64,000 nucleotides of DNA from Toxorhynchites rutilus septentrionalis (GCF_029784135.1 NC_073746.1:292292089-292356088), one strand, 5' to 3'. Shown: positions 44,510 through 57,339, counted from the stretch's first letter. A program made the numbers and translations. Notes: generated from the sequence alone by a model not told the origin.

Positions 44510-44701
44510 TTATCGCACTTGTTCCCAATTTTCATTGAATCGATTAAGCCGCTCTTGGACATAACTACGTCGTATCAGCGGCAGTTTAGAGCGGTCGGTG
44601 GGAGTGAGTGGCGCTAGAAGTGTGCATAATTCTCGCCTGCTTGCTCGCAATCGACTGAGGCAATCAACCAAACAAAGCTTCTCCTCTACATACACAGACA
44701 T
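44510..44701 (-). pseudogene. Possible retrotransposon gag N-terminal fragment
   Basis: 63 codons (MSVYVEEKLCLVDCLSRLRA...RRSYVQERLNRFNENWEQVR) resemble the helical N terminus of LTR-retrotransposon gag proteins in pattern only. No LTR, knuckles or pol follow. Weak. Confidence 0.28.
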
Positions 44702-45637
44702 CGTAGCGTTCTTCGTTTGTCGTAGGTGTGGCGTGTATTCTCATGTAAACACATTGGCTAACCGATTTCGTCTGGTTGGAGAGCGCTGAGCCGAGAAGAA
44801 TGACGCGTCTTCCACGGGTGCTCAAAGTTTAATAAACAAGGGTAAAATATATAGCACATTCAAACATTTTTTACACTTCTGACATAGGCTTATCAACTAC
44901 CACATCAATTCCTGGAGCGCCTCGGCCGAATATTTGTTTAGTCGTTCCCTGATTAACACAGTTTGATTATCATTTTCACTGATATAGCGATAATGATATA
45001 AAACGTAATTTCAATCAAATGACATATCAACAAACTTCGTAGAATAAAAACCATAAGCATGACGCGCTTGAATGTAGAGTTCGACGACAGATTGCAACCA
45101 AATATAGCTACAAAACCGGCTCCACATCGCCGTTCGAACTGTTTTACGTCATCAAATTTTTTTTGAATTTTTGGACTAGGCAATCTGATGGAGTTGAGTC
45201 GAATTTAGAGAATATTACAACCGTAAAACAGTTGTATTTTTTCGGAGCGAAAGTCGATGCACGAACCGGTGTACCTAGTAGGATACTGTGGAGATGTTCC
45301 AAGGGACACAGTGATCGGTTGTACATCAACAATCCCTTGTTCCGATTCGTACTGTACTTGAAAAGTTAAAACAGATGTAGGAAGCGCATCGCGTCTGCAA
45401 AATGTATGTAAACCGCGAATCCTATGATCTGCAGATTCGTTGGAAGATTTGGTGAACTATCAGTAGGAACTCAGGACTCGCGAAACGCGATAACGTCAAA
45501 AAATATTTAACCAATCATTCAAAGGATCCCTACGCCTTTTATTATGCGCCATTTGGCAACACAGCGGGAGGCTGAAGAAACTCCCAGTGGGCTAGAACAT
45601 ACGTTGGGAAGTTGTACAATTTGATTATGATGAAGTA
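44702..45637. other. No gene recognised
   Basis: A frame at 45163-45369 and the stretch to 45600 show no family resemblance that I can defend. No repeat boundary was seen. Confidence 0.35.
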
Positions 45638-46933
45638 AAGGGTGTGTCACATCAAATGGCATCACGGAAAAAACGCTGTAGAAATTTGATTTTTAGGAAT
45701 TATATCTTCAGCTTTCGCTTATAATCAGATAAGAGTGTATAGATCACGTTGGCCATGCTTCACTGTCAATTTTTCGTAAATTTGAAAAAATGTCGTCGAA
45801 CGAAAAAGAGCGTCGTGAATTAATCCTGCGCACTCATTTCGAGAATCCGGAGTTGTCACATCGGGACATCGGTAAGATGCTGGGAATCGTCCAATCCACG
45901 GTCAGCAGAGTACTAAAACGATACTTCGAGAACCTAACCATCGACCGGAAGTGAAGAACGGCAAAAATGGATGCTCCGTCAGTGAAAAAGATCACAAGCG
46001 CGTAGTTAAGCAGTTTAGACGTGATCCGAGAAGTTCGGTCCGGGATGTCGCCAATAAGCTGAATTTGTCAAGTTCATTCGTCCAGCGGACCAAGCAGCGG
46101 GAGGGCCTGCGTACATACAAGGTTCAGAAGGCTCCTAACCGCGACGAAAGGCAAAACATGGTGGGGAAGACGCGAGCCCGGAAGCTGTACACCGAAATGC
46201 TGTCGAAGCCGCATTGCCTGGTAATGGACGACGAAACCTACGTCAAAGCGGACTTTCGTCAGCTGCCGGGCCTGTTGTTCTTCTCCGCAGAGGACAAATT
46301 CAGCATTCCGGAGGAGATTCGCAAGCAGAAACTATCCAAGTTTGCCAAAAAGTACATGGTGTGGCAAGCGATCTGCTCTTGCGGAAAGCGGAGCGCCCCC
46401 TTCGTGATGACGGGGACGGTAAACGGGCAGGTTTACCTTAAGGAGTGCCTACAGAAGCGCTTACTACCACTATTGAAGCAGCACGAGGGCCCGACCATCT
46501 TCTGGCCGGATCTCGCTTCGTGCCACTATTCAAAGGACGCGTTGGAGTGGTACGAAGCCAACGGGGTCACCTTCGCGCCAAAGGAAATGAACCCGCCCAA
46601 CGCGCCTGAGCTTCGCCCAATAGAGAAATTTTGGGCGATTATGAAGCAGGCCCTCCGGAAGAACCCAAAAGTTGTCAAATCGGAGGCGGACTTCAAGAGA
46701 AAATGGATTTCTGTTCAAAAAAACTACAACCTAACGTTGTACAGAACCTTATGGACGGGGTAAAGAGGAAGGTGCGAGCATACGGGCTTGGGCTCGAAGT
46801 ATGAATAAAAAGAAAATGCCAAAAGTTGTTTAATAGTTTTTATTTTACTGTCTAAAATTTTCAAAAGGATCGGTCTACTGGGCGAATTTCTACAGCGTTT
46901 TTTCCGTGATGCAATTTGATGTGACACACCCTT
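45638..46933 (+). mobile_element. Tc1/mariner-superfamily DD37E transposon
   Basis: 1296 bp flanked by TA (45636-45637, 46934-46935). The inverted ends are about 50 bp and nearly identical: AAGGGTGTGTCACATCAAAT, then GCATCACGGAAAAAACGCTG and TAGAAATT. A transposase gene with two frameshifts fills the element. Size and DD37E spacing match the DD37E group known from mosquitoes. Confidence 0.93.
45790..46804 (+). pseudogene. DD37E transposase, two frameshifts
   Basis: Starts MSSNEKERRELILRTHFENP at 45790 with a helix-turn-helix (HRDIGKMLGIVQSTVSRVLKR). The first frame stops at 45952-45954 after TIDRK. The second, open from 45951, carries most of the protein: SVRDVANKLNLSSSFVQRTK (second helix-turn-helix), LVMDDETYVK (first Asp), FWPDLASCHYSKD (second Asp) and APELRPIEKFW (Glu). 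Exactly 37 residues lie between second Asp and Glu. A shift in a run of As near 46720 returns the natural end, VKRKVRAYGLGLEV. About 335 residues in all. All three catalytic residues are kept, so decay is slight and recent. Confidence 0.9.
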
Positions 46934-47073
46934 TATTAAGGGAACTTTCTTACGTAACCTATTCCGCCGCTTCCATGTTCAGTAAAGTTTTATTTTCGCT
47001 CATAAATAGGAGTTTCTGTTCTCTTACAAGACACGACCTGATTGGTTGACGTAGAACAACGACATTATTTTTT

Positions 47074-49825
47074 GACGTAGAACTACGTCTTTCATAAAGG
47101 GTGCCAAATCAGAAAACAGGTCATGTTTTTATGAAATAAAGTTAACGTTAATAATTATTTTTGCCGCGAACGGATTTTGGCGATTTACATACCAAACGAA
47201 TCGGAAATTCCCTAAGATTTGTTTGATATGCTATACATTACAATCCCATGGTGTGTAAATGGCTAAAATTCATGAAAACTATAAGCGTTTCCGTTTTTCC
47301 ATACATTTGTTCTGTCTATTTGTATGCTTTCCCGAACAGAGCTGTCAATATCGGGCAACTCATGGACGAGCAACGAAGGGGAAATCGTAAGACTTAAAGT
47401 CTTCGTGAACAAGAAAAAAAGAAAAAGGGGAAGGGGAATATTTGCCTAGGGTATAAACAGTGGATCTCGCTTAGGCAACCTGTCATTCTTCGTGAGGACA
47501 CCAACTGAACAACATCGTTGCTGGGCGAGATGGACGGTGAGGAATGGAGGAGTAATACGAGGAAAAAGTAAAGTTTTCCAAGGGCCTTTTCGAAAGTTAG
47601 AGACGAATGAACTGAAGAAGTTTAAGTTCTCACATGTCTAGGTTTCGGATTGAGCTGTGGACGCGACTAAATTACTGACTCGCTGATGTCTCTAGCGTTG
47701 CAATAATTGCATCAAACTGACGCCATTGCATTGAGGTTCTGAGCTACACAATTGTGTGGGGAATCATCAAGCTAGGCTATCGTCAACTCACCAAGAAAAT
47801 AAATGTTCTGGAATTTAGTCTGTGATTTGGTTTCGCATGAAGGTAGCAAAACTCTCTCCACAAACGGAGATAAGTGTGTGCATATTTAAATGCTTCAAGC
47901 CATCGATATATGGATATTTGTGTGTGTACGTGCGTGCGTTTTAACGTATTTAGCGTTGCGGGTGAACATGTCGATCCGAACGTGGCGACAAATAATATAG
48001 GTAGGGAAATATTTGCGCTAGGGTCTTAGTAATGAAGTTCTGCTGAGGCAAATATTCAGCCTTTTTTCTAAACAGTTGATAAACAATATCAATATCATTT
48101 TCCGTCATCATAAAGGCTTCGTTGGTGCCTTTGTCATTGCATCAATGCATTGAACTGACGCTATGGCGAAGCAGGTGTTAAGGTTGTGCACCAAAAAATT
48201 ATTTGGCAATATCAAATTATTCAATAAGTTATTAATTTATTTGGGTTCGCGTGCCAGTTGCAAAACTCCCTTCAACTAGGATCGCATTTGCGCTAATCTT
48301 GATCATAATGAAGCAATGCTACTCTTTTCGAGGTTGTTGAGATCAACAGAAAGAGTTTATTTCGTTTGTTTAGTCACCAAGAAAGTAAATGTCGTTCTGG
48401 AATTATGTATGTGATTTGGTTTCGTTTGCCAGTAGCAAAACTTTCTCCACTAAGGATGATAACTGCGCTTATCTCGAGTATGTATTTTCCTGCGAGGACA
48501 AGAATGAATCATCGAACAATAATCGTCAAATGATTCTACAAGAAAAAAAATTCAGGGTAAAATGGTTATTTCTAAAATTTCGTAGCGTTATAAAATGATA
48601 TTCGCAGTTATAAACAAACAACTTGAATTAAACTATAGCGTAGTTCTACGTCAACAATGCGGTCGTGTCTTGGACACAACCTCCTATATTTTTTGTATAT
48701 CATTTTTGTACACCAGACTATGGGATTTGTAATAGCACATCGTTAAAATCCGTTCGCAGCTTGTGACAAGTCACCTGTTGGGTTTTCGTTGTTGGTTTGA
48801 GATTCACTCCACCCACGGTATTTATTAGATTTATTGTTAAAACAAAAAAAGAGAAAACACTACAGCAAAATTTAAAAACAGCTAGATAGGGTCCTTCGCA
48901 TAAAATTTAAAAAATATATCTTTATTATTCCAATAAATAAAAACCTAATAAAAATAAAATGACAGATTAAAAAAAAATTATATATAGATATCTAGGGTTA
49001 AAAGGACGGCACATAGTCATACACAACACGAATCAAGGTTTGTAAACAGCACAATCAACATTATACGACACATTAAAAACATCGCACAGGTTGGCACGAC
49101 TGAAGACGGTAAAAGGAACCCGAGCGAGTAGATTTTGGCGGGTCGAGAGAATTCCGGTGGGATCGATTCGTGACTTACGAGAGCGACCGCACAAAGACCA
49201 GACGCATTCTAGAGAAATCCAAATCCAAAAGTTATTTTATGGAACAAAATTCCCCACGATCAAGTCCCTTCACAAATTGGGAGTCGCAAGCCGTCCAACT
49301 AATCAACACCAAGTTGTGTGGCGGTTTCGTGCTGAGATTCATCGAAATCATCAGATGTTTGTTCCTGGTGAGACGTGGTGGATCATCGATCGAGCCGAGA
49401 ACCAGAGCTGAGATCCCGAGGAAGAGAACGCCTGAAGACAACGCAGTGACGAACCGGATCTAAATCTCCGCCGGAGAGACGAGTCAACGCGAGCAACCAA
49501 GTAAGGATCAACGGCGGGTCCTGACACTGACACACGACACTTGTGAGTACCCTGTAAAGAGTGAGGAGCTAGGGAAATAGGGCAGGAGAGAATTTTTAAT
49601 AAAAAGTCCGTCTTGTTAGGAAACCTAAGAACGTGGTGTTTTCCCTTATCATAACCTGGCGAGACCATAGACGACCCTGGGAGGTTATAAGAGAGTCCAT
49701 GCGGACAGCTAGGGCCAAACAGGCCTAAGTTACAAGCTAAAAAAGTTATTAACGTTAACTTTATTTCATAAAATCGTGATCTGTTTTCTGAAGGGTGTCA
49801 TTAATGGAAGACGTAGTCCTACGTC
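47074..49825. mobile_element. GACGTAG-family element bounded by inverted ends
   Basis: The first ~85 bp (palindrome GACGTAGAACTACGTC, then CTTTCATAAAGGGTGCC, AAACAGGTCATG, AATAAAGTTAACGTTAATAA) recur inverted at 49740-49825. Between are a copy of the 37757-38610 repeat, then three degenerate repeats of a CACCAAGAAARTAAATG...GTAGCAAAACT segment (47790, 48240, 48378), a right-type palindrome (48638-48652) with GGTCGTGTCTTGGACACAAC, and an LTR-like piece. Probably composite. Confidence 0.5.
48960..49720 (+). mobile_element. Possible LTR fragment with primer-binding site
   Basis: AATAAAAAGTCCGTCTTG at 49601 followed by an end at TTATCA (49651) and then, five bases on, TGGCGAGACC (49657-49666) resembles the end of an LTR (poly(A) signal, CA end) and a TGG-initial primer-binding site. 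The region 49100-49560 is GC-rich compared with its surroundings. A matching second LTR is absent and the start is uncertain. Confidence 0.33.
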
Positions 49826-50174
49826 AAAAATGTGTTCCGTATAAACTTAAAGAGAAGTCGAATACAGCTTTTTCTCTTGCGAATAAAAAAATCGGTAAGT
49901 TTTGGCAAATCGAATTATGACGGAGAACAAGAATCCATTACGACAACCCAAAATACAAAGAATCGATCGTGATCCATATACTAATTTCAACACTCCATCC
50001 AACATAGTCATGGCAAGAGGTCTAATCTGAGCTACCATGAATCACCAACAACTAACGAAAACTTCAATTTGGAACGATAACAACAGCAATTGAAGCAATT
50101 GAACCGAGCATTGAAATGTAAACATTCCCAATATTCCAAAAGACATCAATGGATCTTTCTGCAGGATACCTGTC

Positions 50175-50350
50175 TTATTCACCAGATATTGCTGCTTCCG
50201 ACTATAGCCTGTTTCGTTTGATGACGCACTTTACTTCTTACTTAGAAGCCAAAAATTAGGTCGAATTTGTATTGAGAGTCGACAGCAGAATCCGTATGCT
50301 GTCTGAAAGATGGGGATAAGTTTCTGCTAACAATGGGTAATAGTTTGAAA
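50175..50350 (+). pseudogene. Mariner transposase C-terminal relic
   Basis: The plus strand reads SYSPDIAASDYSLFRLMTHF, matching the mariner YSPDLAPSDYHLF block with the last catalytic Asp, then after stops RIRMLSERWG and YFETK, the usual end. Three in-frame stops. The rest of the element is gone. Confidence 0.8.
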
Positions 50351-52271
50351 CAAAAACTTTGTACCATTATGAACGTCACAAAAATATGTTCATCTTGTGT
50401 AGTTTTTGATGTTCGATTGTTTCGAACGCTCTACTAGAATCCATCCTGACTGTATGTGTATGGATAGAATCACTACGAAAAATGTTAAACACTGCACAAT
50501 TTGAATCTAAATACGCGCTGGGTAGTGATTCACTCTCTTTCACGTTAAATCGTGACGATATCGATTGCACTAAACGAGCGTTCTGGCTTCCGATTTGAAA
50601 CAAGCAACAGCAACAGAAATTGGGGATAGATGAGCTGTTGTTTGGATACCACGTACATACCATCGTACATCGAGTGGTTCATGATAAACTTTCAACAGAG
50701 CCGAAACCGCCCCTTTGGACAAATATACTATGTCATGCGTTGCGTTATCGCAGAAAACCTTCTGTTTGCCTACCGGATCTGATTACAACAGCAGTAGTAG
50801 AAGCAGCATGTGTCTATAAATCATTTTGGCGAGATAGTTCTCTTTAAAAACTCATTGCTCTTAATTACTGCGGGGTTGTATCGTAATAATGTGTTCCCCG
50901 ACTAATTTAATCAATTTTTATTTGATGAACTTTCAACCTTTCAACCGACGCCGACGATTAGGGAAGGGCCTGTTACTAACATTGAAGCATTGGATGTTGC
51001 TGATGGGTGGTGGGTGGTACTCTTTGTTTTCCACTTTGCGTTGGACTCTGGTGCGTGTCGGTTTCCGTCAATTACACCGAATGTCGCTAATTTACATATT
51101 TATCGTGCCCAATCTCTCTAATGGCGGTGGTGGTGGAGCTAGCTGTGTATATAGTTTGGTTCGACAACATGGCCACCCTATTGGTATTGTTCTGTACCTT
51201 GTTTTATTACCTCTAGACATGAAACAGTAGCGCGAAGCTGTCCGAACACATTCGGTACACAAATCGATAAAACCCTTTGATAGGTTTTTTTTGCTTCGCG
51301 TGAAAAACATATTTTTTTTGCGAAGTTATAGGGAAAGCGAAGAGAAACGCGCCAACTGTTCGAACGTATCCAATTCATTCTGCCATAGTGTTTACAGCTT
51401 GGGCCGGAGAACAGAAAGCTGAAGAAAACAGCGCAGACAAAATAAACGACGACAAAAACGGTTATATTCGAAAAGGAAGAACAAAACGACAGCTGGCTGT
51501 TTGGCCTCGTATGAAAGTATTCTGTGTGTTTGATCGTTGACTTCTTTCTTCCTGTGAGTCGTTGTTGTTGTTTACACAACGGTGACTGTGCCGTGCAATA
51601 ATTCCAGGGTGCGTTCGGCAATTGTCGGCAATGTGGCGAAACGGCAGGTTGAGATTTTGAACAACGGTTTCGAGCGGAAGCTGTGGAAGAGCAGATTGAT
51701 GCAGATGGATGAGTATATGGTACACATTTTGGAAGTGCTTTAGTGTGAAACTTTGGCTCTTTGGTGTTATGGCTTTATTACACGCTCATTTACTCCGTTT
51801 AATTGTTCAGCGTGCGATGTGGTGTTCGTGATACTCAGATATAGATGACATTTTCAAAATGAAGTATAATTTTTTAATGAATGATCAGCTCAATATATGC
51901 ATTATTCTTTTTTGTTTGCCGAATCTTCAATAGACCATGAAACCGTATGAAGGAGTATTGATGGAATAAGGGGATTCCAAAACAATTGAAGGTCCTCGCT
52001 GATATGACATAATTCATGTTTAGGAAGCATTGATTAATTTGTGTTTCTACGTAACTAACTGAGCTCATGAGTTAATGGCTCACTCGCAAACAAAACAGAC
52101 GCATTATTTCGCTTTACTCTCGTATTTTTTCTTCTAATCCATTCATTGCGTCGCTTTACGCGTATGCCGGTCAATGAGTTGACTAGTGAGTTATAGAAAT
52201 TTTTAAAACAATGATTGAAAATATTAATTTTTTGGGTCATTCAAAAAACATCCGCATGATCTGTACAGTAC
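50351..52271. other. Mostly unique sequence, no gene recognised
   Basis: 51240-51730 is richer in CpG and lacks repeat resemblance, as in a host promoter or 5' untranslated exon, but no splice-supported coding exon was found. GGCGGTGGTGGTGGAGC at 51122 is a short purine/G-rich tract. Confidence 0.3.
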
Positions 52272-52530
52272 AGTGCCAATGAAAATGATCATCTCGATTT
52301 TTAGAACGGGACATCCTGCAAAATGTTGCTTCCCGCGAAAAATACCCTATGCAAAAATTTCAGCTCAATTGAAATTTATTTTCTAGTGTTACATGGGTTG
52401 GTATTTTTTGAAAACCCTAAAATAACCCTACTACAAGAAATCGGGGTTTAACACTAGATTTACGGAAGTTTCTTATATACCTACCTCTACGAACACGCGT
52501 CAATTTGTCGCGTAGCCGAATACATAAAAC
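52272..52530 (+). repeat. Dispersed repeat R2, copy a
   Basis: Starts CAGTGCCAATGAAAATGATC after TA. Blocks ATCTCGATTTTT, GACATCCTGCAAAATGTTG, ATGCAAAAATT, CAAGAAAT and ATACCTACCTCTACGAACAC match the reverse complement of 58170-58705 in order. Confidence 0.65.
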
Positions 52531-52679
52531 AATAATTGAAGTAATCATATAGTAAGCATATAGTAATCATATAGTAAAAATTAAAATATGAGCTATATAT
52601 TTATGGAAAGTTTATATTATTCAATAATTTTATTTTACATAATTTCATTTATTTCGCGCACCTCCTTCCTCCTTCCACA

Positions 52680-53030
52680 CACACTTTTTTATACACTTCT
52701 CCCAAGCAACCTGTTCACATATTTTACAGGTGTTATTGCTTCTGTTACATTTGCAAAGGCCAATTTGGCAAATCTTGCGTTCTTCCGAAGTACTAGAAGA
52801 CGATTCAACAAGTTCTTGGGCCAACTGAAATAGAAAATCGTTTCTGGATAATTTTGACCCGGTACACTCTGATCCATGCGTTTATTGCCGCTAAATGTAA
52901 AATGTTGAAAAACAAAAAAAAAATGCTGGTTTGGTGGTATATTTGCGAGCCATTTGGTCTACTAAGTCGACCCCAAACTTTGTTTCATTGTAATATGTTA
53001 TTGTTTCTTGGGTATGTTTTGCATTGTCCT
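52680..53030 (-). pseudogene. piggyBac transposase C-terminal relic
   Basis: On the minus strand: TYYNETKF-type segment (ITYYNETKFGVDLVDQMARK), the conserved G-V-D-x-x-D-Q-M block with the last catalytic Asp, then HLHLAAINAWI. After a frameshift come DFLFQLAQELVESSSSTSEE and a Cys-rich tail, CQIGLCKCNRSNNTCKIC...CIKKC, placed like the C-terminal zinc-binding domain of piggyBac enzymes. Upstream stops prevent reading of the N-terminal part. No TTAA-bounded ends were identified for it. Confidence 0.78.
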
Positions 53031-53355
53031 TCGTGGTATGCTCCTTTCAAAATAAAATGTGTTTCTTTTTCAGTACAACTCTTTATATGTTCTATCATGT
53101 TTTTTATATCATTGATTTTGGTTACAATCGAATCAATGAGGTAGGTTAAATGATCTTGGTTTGTCCAATTTAGTGTGTTTTTACGCAACTAGTAAATGCA
53201 AATCGATTTTCCTTCATAAAAATCACATATAATCGATACGAGTTTGGGTTTGCTGAAAAGACCCAAGTATCTAGTTGCTATTACCACCATAAGGCGTTGG
53301 GATTATTCAAATTTTTATGTTTTCAAACAATTTTCCTCAAAGAAATTATGATCAT

Positions 53356-56300
53356 CAGGGTGGCCAGCGAACCGGGAAAACCTGGAAAACCGGGAAAAAC
53401 CGGGAATTTGGAAATGACCCGGGAAAACCGGGAATTTCATAAGTAAACCGGGAATTTTATAATGTTGGAATCAAACACTCGCGTCTATATTTAAAATCAG
53501 TATTGTACTGTGTTTTTCGTTTGCTCTGTACATGGAATCAGTTGTATTAGTTCAAGGCGTTATACGCTTTCTCTCATCTCACAAATACTTGAAGCGACGG
53601 AGCAGATAATGGTGTCAACTCATTGAAATGAATGGATGTTTTGTTTTTCTCTCATTTGACCTTTCCATTCATTCGCATCGCGCTACGCAGCTGATTCATT
53701 GTGAGCGCCAATCTAACGTCAAAACATTCATACCAACTCACTTCACAAGGTTGGCATTTGATGTAATCTTGTCTGTGTGCGTTTTATAGTTATGTACTGG
53801 ATTGGCGTTATATACTGATGCACTGACTAGCATCGATTTGTGGCCATTTTGATTTTCCATTCATTTCAAGAGGTTCGTTCAGTGATTCAGTTGTGTTAAG
53901 TTTGCTCGAGATAATTTTTGGAAATTTTTGAGAAATGTCAACCAAATTTTCTACACGCTATAACGAACAGTTTCCGTGGTCCGCAGCGGATCCGAAAGAC
54001 CCGAAATGTGCTCGTTGCACATGGTGCAATAAATCTTTCAAAATTGATTTTATGGGCCGTGGTGCATTGCTCAGCCATGAGAAGTCGAAAACCCACCAGC
54101 AGCAGATTGTGATTCGCAGAACTAATTTGCCTATTAATTTTTCTGGCAAAAAAGGTATAATTAATGTATAATCAATAAATATTTATGTTTAATAATTAAA
54201 TGAAATTTATTTCTAGATAACAAACGGAAAGAATCTATTGAAAAAGACGGACGTGCCATACTTCATCCTGCGCCTAGCAATTCCTCCAGTGCGCCGGCTC
54301 CGATTGCTGAGCAGTCATCCCGGACTACTGAAGCCGTTATGTCTAAACTCTTAGTCTCGGAACAAGTAACGTCAGCTGAGATACTGTGGACTATGGCATG
54401 CGTTTACAAGCACATTTCATTACGCGGTGCCGGAGAATGCGCTGCGCTATTCAAATTAATGTTTCCGGACAGCGTTATTGCGGAAAAGGTAACCCTCGGA
54501 AGAACCAAGGTAGGCTATCTAGTAAACTACGGATTGGCACCATATTTCACCAAGAAGTTGCTGAAAACTCTACTAGATGTCGAAGAAATAGTACTCGGGT
54601 TTGATGAAACGTTGAATAAAGTCTCACAGAAGCAGCAGATGGACATTTGTGTTCGGTTTTGGAACAAGGAATCCAATCAGGTGGACACGCGATACGTTGG
54701 TTCAGCTTTCTTGTCTTCTACAAGAGCGGTGGATCTCCTCAGTGCACTGAAAAGTTGTTTCAAAACTGAGCCATCCATACTGCTGAAAACAACCCAAATG
54801 TCCATGGACGGCCCACATGTTAATTGGAAGTTGTTCCATGATCTTTCAGCTGATATTCAGCAGCAAAATTCTAAGCAAATTTTGAATCTTGGAATTTGTG
54901 GCTTGCACGTAGTGCACAACTCGTTCAAGGCCGGAATGAAAGATACTAAGTGGAACATTCAGGGCTTTCTGATATCACTCTACTGTGTTCTGAAGGACAT
55001 TCCGTTCAGATTTTGCAGCGGTAGCAAAGACAAGCATCCTACCCCTAAAATACTGCGGTGTGCGGTGGGTGGAAAACCGGAGTGTGGCTGAACGTGCCTT
55101 GAAAATGCTGCCCGGCTTACGTAGATACATTAAAGCTGTGAAAACTCAGCAGGAAAAACGTATGAAAGAATCGAATCCGAACTACAAACGAAGCTTTCCA
55201 GCTGTTTACGAGTCTAATCATTTTTTCTGTATTGACAATCGATCGTTTGTTTGAAACTAAGCTGAGCTTTTTCATTCAAGCAGCATCAGCTATTGAACCC
55301 TTCTCAACCGCTTTCCAATCGGACAAACCAATGGCACCGCTTTTGTTCGAAGAACTCATTTGTTTGATTAAACCTGTCATGCAAAAATGTCTAAAAGCGG
55401 AATGCCTCAACGTAAAAACTAACTCGCTGATTGAAGTTCCACTGACTGAAGACAACTTGTTACCTGCGGCAAAAATGGATCTAGGATTTGCTGCCAAGGC
55501 TGCTATTAAGAACGAGTTTGCGAAAGGAAAAATTCCTGACAAGGATCTTCTGTTTTTGCGCATGGAATGTCGTTCTTACTACGTTGGATTTCTCAAGAAG
55601 ATGTTCAATCGTTCACCATTATCGTACCCACTGACCAGATATGTTTCGTGCCTCAGTCCCAGTGTTGTATTGAGTTCAATGGATGTTTCCAAAAAGCGAC
55701 TAGAATATTGCCTTGATGCCTTCGTCCAGAAAAACCATTTGACTGGATTTACTGCTGAGAAGATAAAAAATGAGTTTGATGTCCTCTCCGAAACAAAATC
55801 TTTTAAGCCGTTGCTATCTGCATGGCGGGTAGATGACCGACTAGATAACTTTTGGTGGCATGTGATTTCAAGCTGCGGCAAAGATTTACCAAATCTGGAA
55901 ACTTTCATCAAAAAAGTTTTAATTTTGTCACATGGGAATGCGGCACTCGAAAGAGGCTTCTCTATTAATAAAGAATGCCTATGGGAAAACTTATTAGATG
56001 AAAGCTTAGTAGCACAGAAGACCGTGTATGATGCAGTCAGCGTGGCTGGCGGTGTAACCATAGTATGCATCGACAAAAGCCTTATTTTGAGTGCCCGTAA
56101 CGCCTATGCACGATACAAAGACGCGTTGGAAGCGAAGCGTCGGGAAGGAGCAGAGAAGACACGAAAAAGGCGAAGAAGCGAGAAATGGATGACCGAGTTA
56201 AAGAGCTAACTGCGAAAAAAGCAAGGTTGCTGGCCGATACTGAAAAGGAGGCAGCGATTATTGACGAACAGATTAAAGATTTGACAGAATAAGTTAATAA

Positions 56301-56614
56301 GGTAAAGTTTTATATATCTCAGTTCATTTACATTACATTTTTTTTTTACTATTTTGCATTTTATTTTTGTAATACCCTGCATTTTGTTTCAGGTCCGGTT
56401 CTCATTTAATGATTCTACATTTGTGCAGAGGAAAAATCATGGAAAGTTTTCATACCATTGGCATACAGACAAAACCACAACAAAAATGTATTTTTTTTTA
56501 GTAAATAAACAATGTTGAACTTATTTATCACTGCGATTTTTAAAACCGGGAATATCATCAATTTTTAACCGGGAAAACCGGGAATTTGATTTAAGAAATT
56601 CGCTGGCCACCCTG
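53356..56614 (+). mobile_element. hAT-type transposon with CCGGGAA subterminal repeats
   Basis: Perfect 16-bp inverted ends CAGGGTGGCCAGCGAA, flanked by GATCAT (53350-53355, 56615-56620). AACCGGGAAA motifs are repeated at least six times inside the left end (53377-53455) and several times inside the right (56544-56590). It encodes one transposase gene. The duplication looks like 6 bp rather than the usual 8 of hAT; hAT clades with 5- or 6-bp duplications are described, so this may be one of them. Confidence 0.85.
53935..56292 (+). pseudogene. hAT-like transposase gene, three frameshifts
   Basis: Exon 1 (53935-54154) starts MSTKFSTRYNEQFPW and holds a BED-like finger: CARCTWCNKSFKI, then ALLSHEKSKTH. 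It joins exon 2 at 54217 across a 62-bp intron (GTATAA donor, TTATTTCTAG acceptor), phase 1. The core has LGFDETLNK (first Asp), QMSMDGPHVNWKLFHDL (second Asp region) and LGICGLHVVHNSFKAG. Frameshifts near 55060 (reaching RWVENRSVAERAL), near 55235 (reaching TIDRLFETKLSFF) and near 56160 (reaching a Lys/Glu-rich coiled tail, VKELTAKKARLLADTEKEA) break the frame. LSHGNAALERGFSINKE near 55930 corresponds to the C-terminal dimerisation block. Roughly 740 residues originally. Confidence 0.82.
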
Positions 56615-57330
56615 GATCATGGTATGACCACCTCTGATCATGGATTGTCCAAAAAATGATCATGGTTTGTCCAGTTTGTCCACCATTTTTGAATGAAAAA
56701 TACGAACTTTCAGTAGATATTGCAGTTATTATTGCTTGAGTTTACTGTCATCATATTGATCCATTCATAATTTAAGCTTTTTTCAGAATATTGCCTTTTC
56801 TTGGGCATTTGAAAAGTGTTCACCTCAACACACTAAACACAGAGAGATTATATTTTTGCCACACAATAAACAAACTGCAGCGCGCCAAGCGGTTGCCATA
56901 GAAATCATGTGGACAAAACAACATCAATTAATTGGACAACTCATGATCAGAATTGAGGTCATCGAAATGCGTTAATTTAACGGCTTAGCTTGAAAATTTT
57001 ATTCAAATGGTGTGCAAGCATGATGTTTACAATATTTGTGAGTGTTATAATCTAGAAAAGTTCTGAATGCGTGCCAAATAATCATCTGGATATTGATTAA
57101 AACTAAGCTCAACTGAGGGGCCCATTGACATCAATAGAAAATGTATTTTATCATGTGAATCCGTAAAAATATACTATAAAAGTACTGTCAATCATGGAAA
57201 AGACTATTTTATTTATATGTTTTGGAACATTCGAATATCTGATTTGACAAAGGTGTGCTGAATTAGAGCATTCAAAACAGTGGACATACCATGATCATAT
57301 CTTCGACTGGACAAACCAAAATCATTTATC
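56615..57330. repeat. Repeat with inverted GATCATGG/TTTGTCCA motifs
   Basis: 56615-56690 holds three copies of GATCATGG with TTTGTCCA or TATGACCA, and 57285-57320 holds their inverse (GGACATACCATGATCAT, CTGGACAAACCAAAATCAT). It may be the rest of an element into which the hAT transposon inserted. No coding content. Confidence 0.45.
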
Positions 57331-57339
57331 TTACATATG

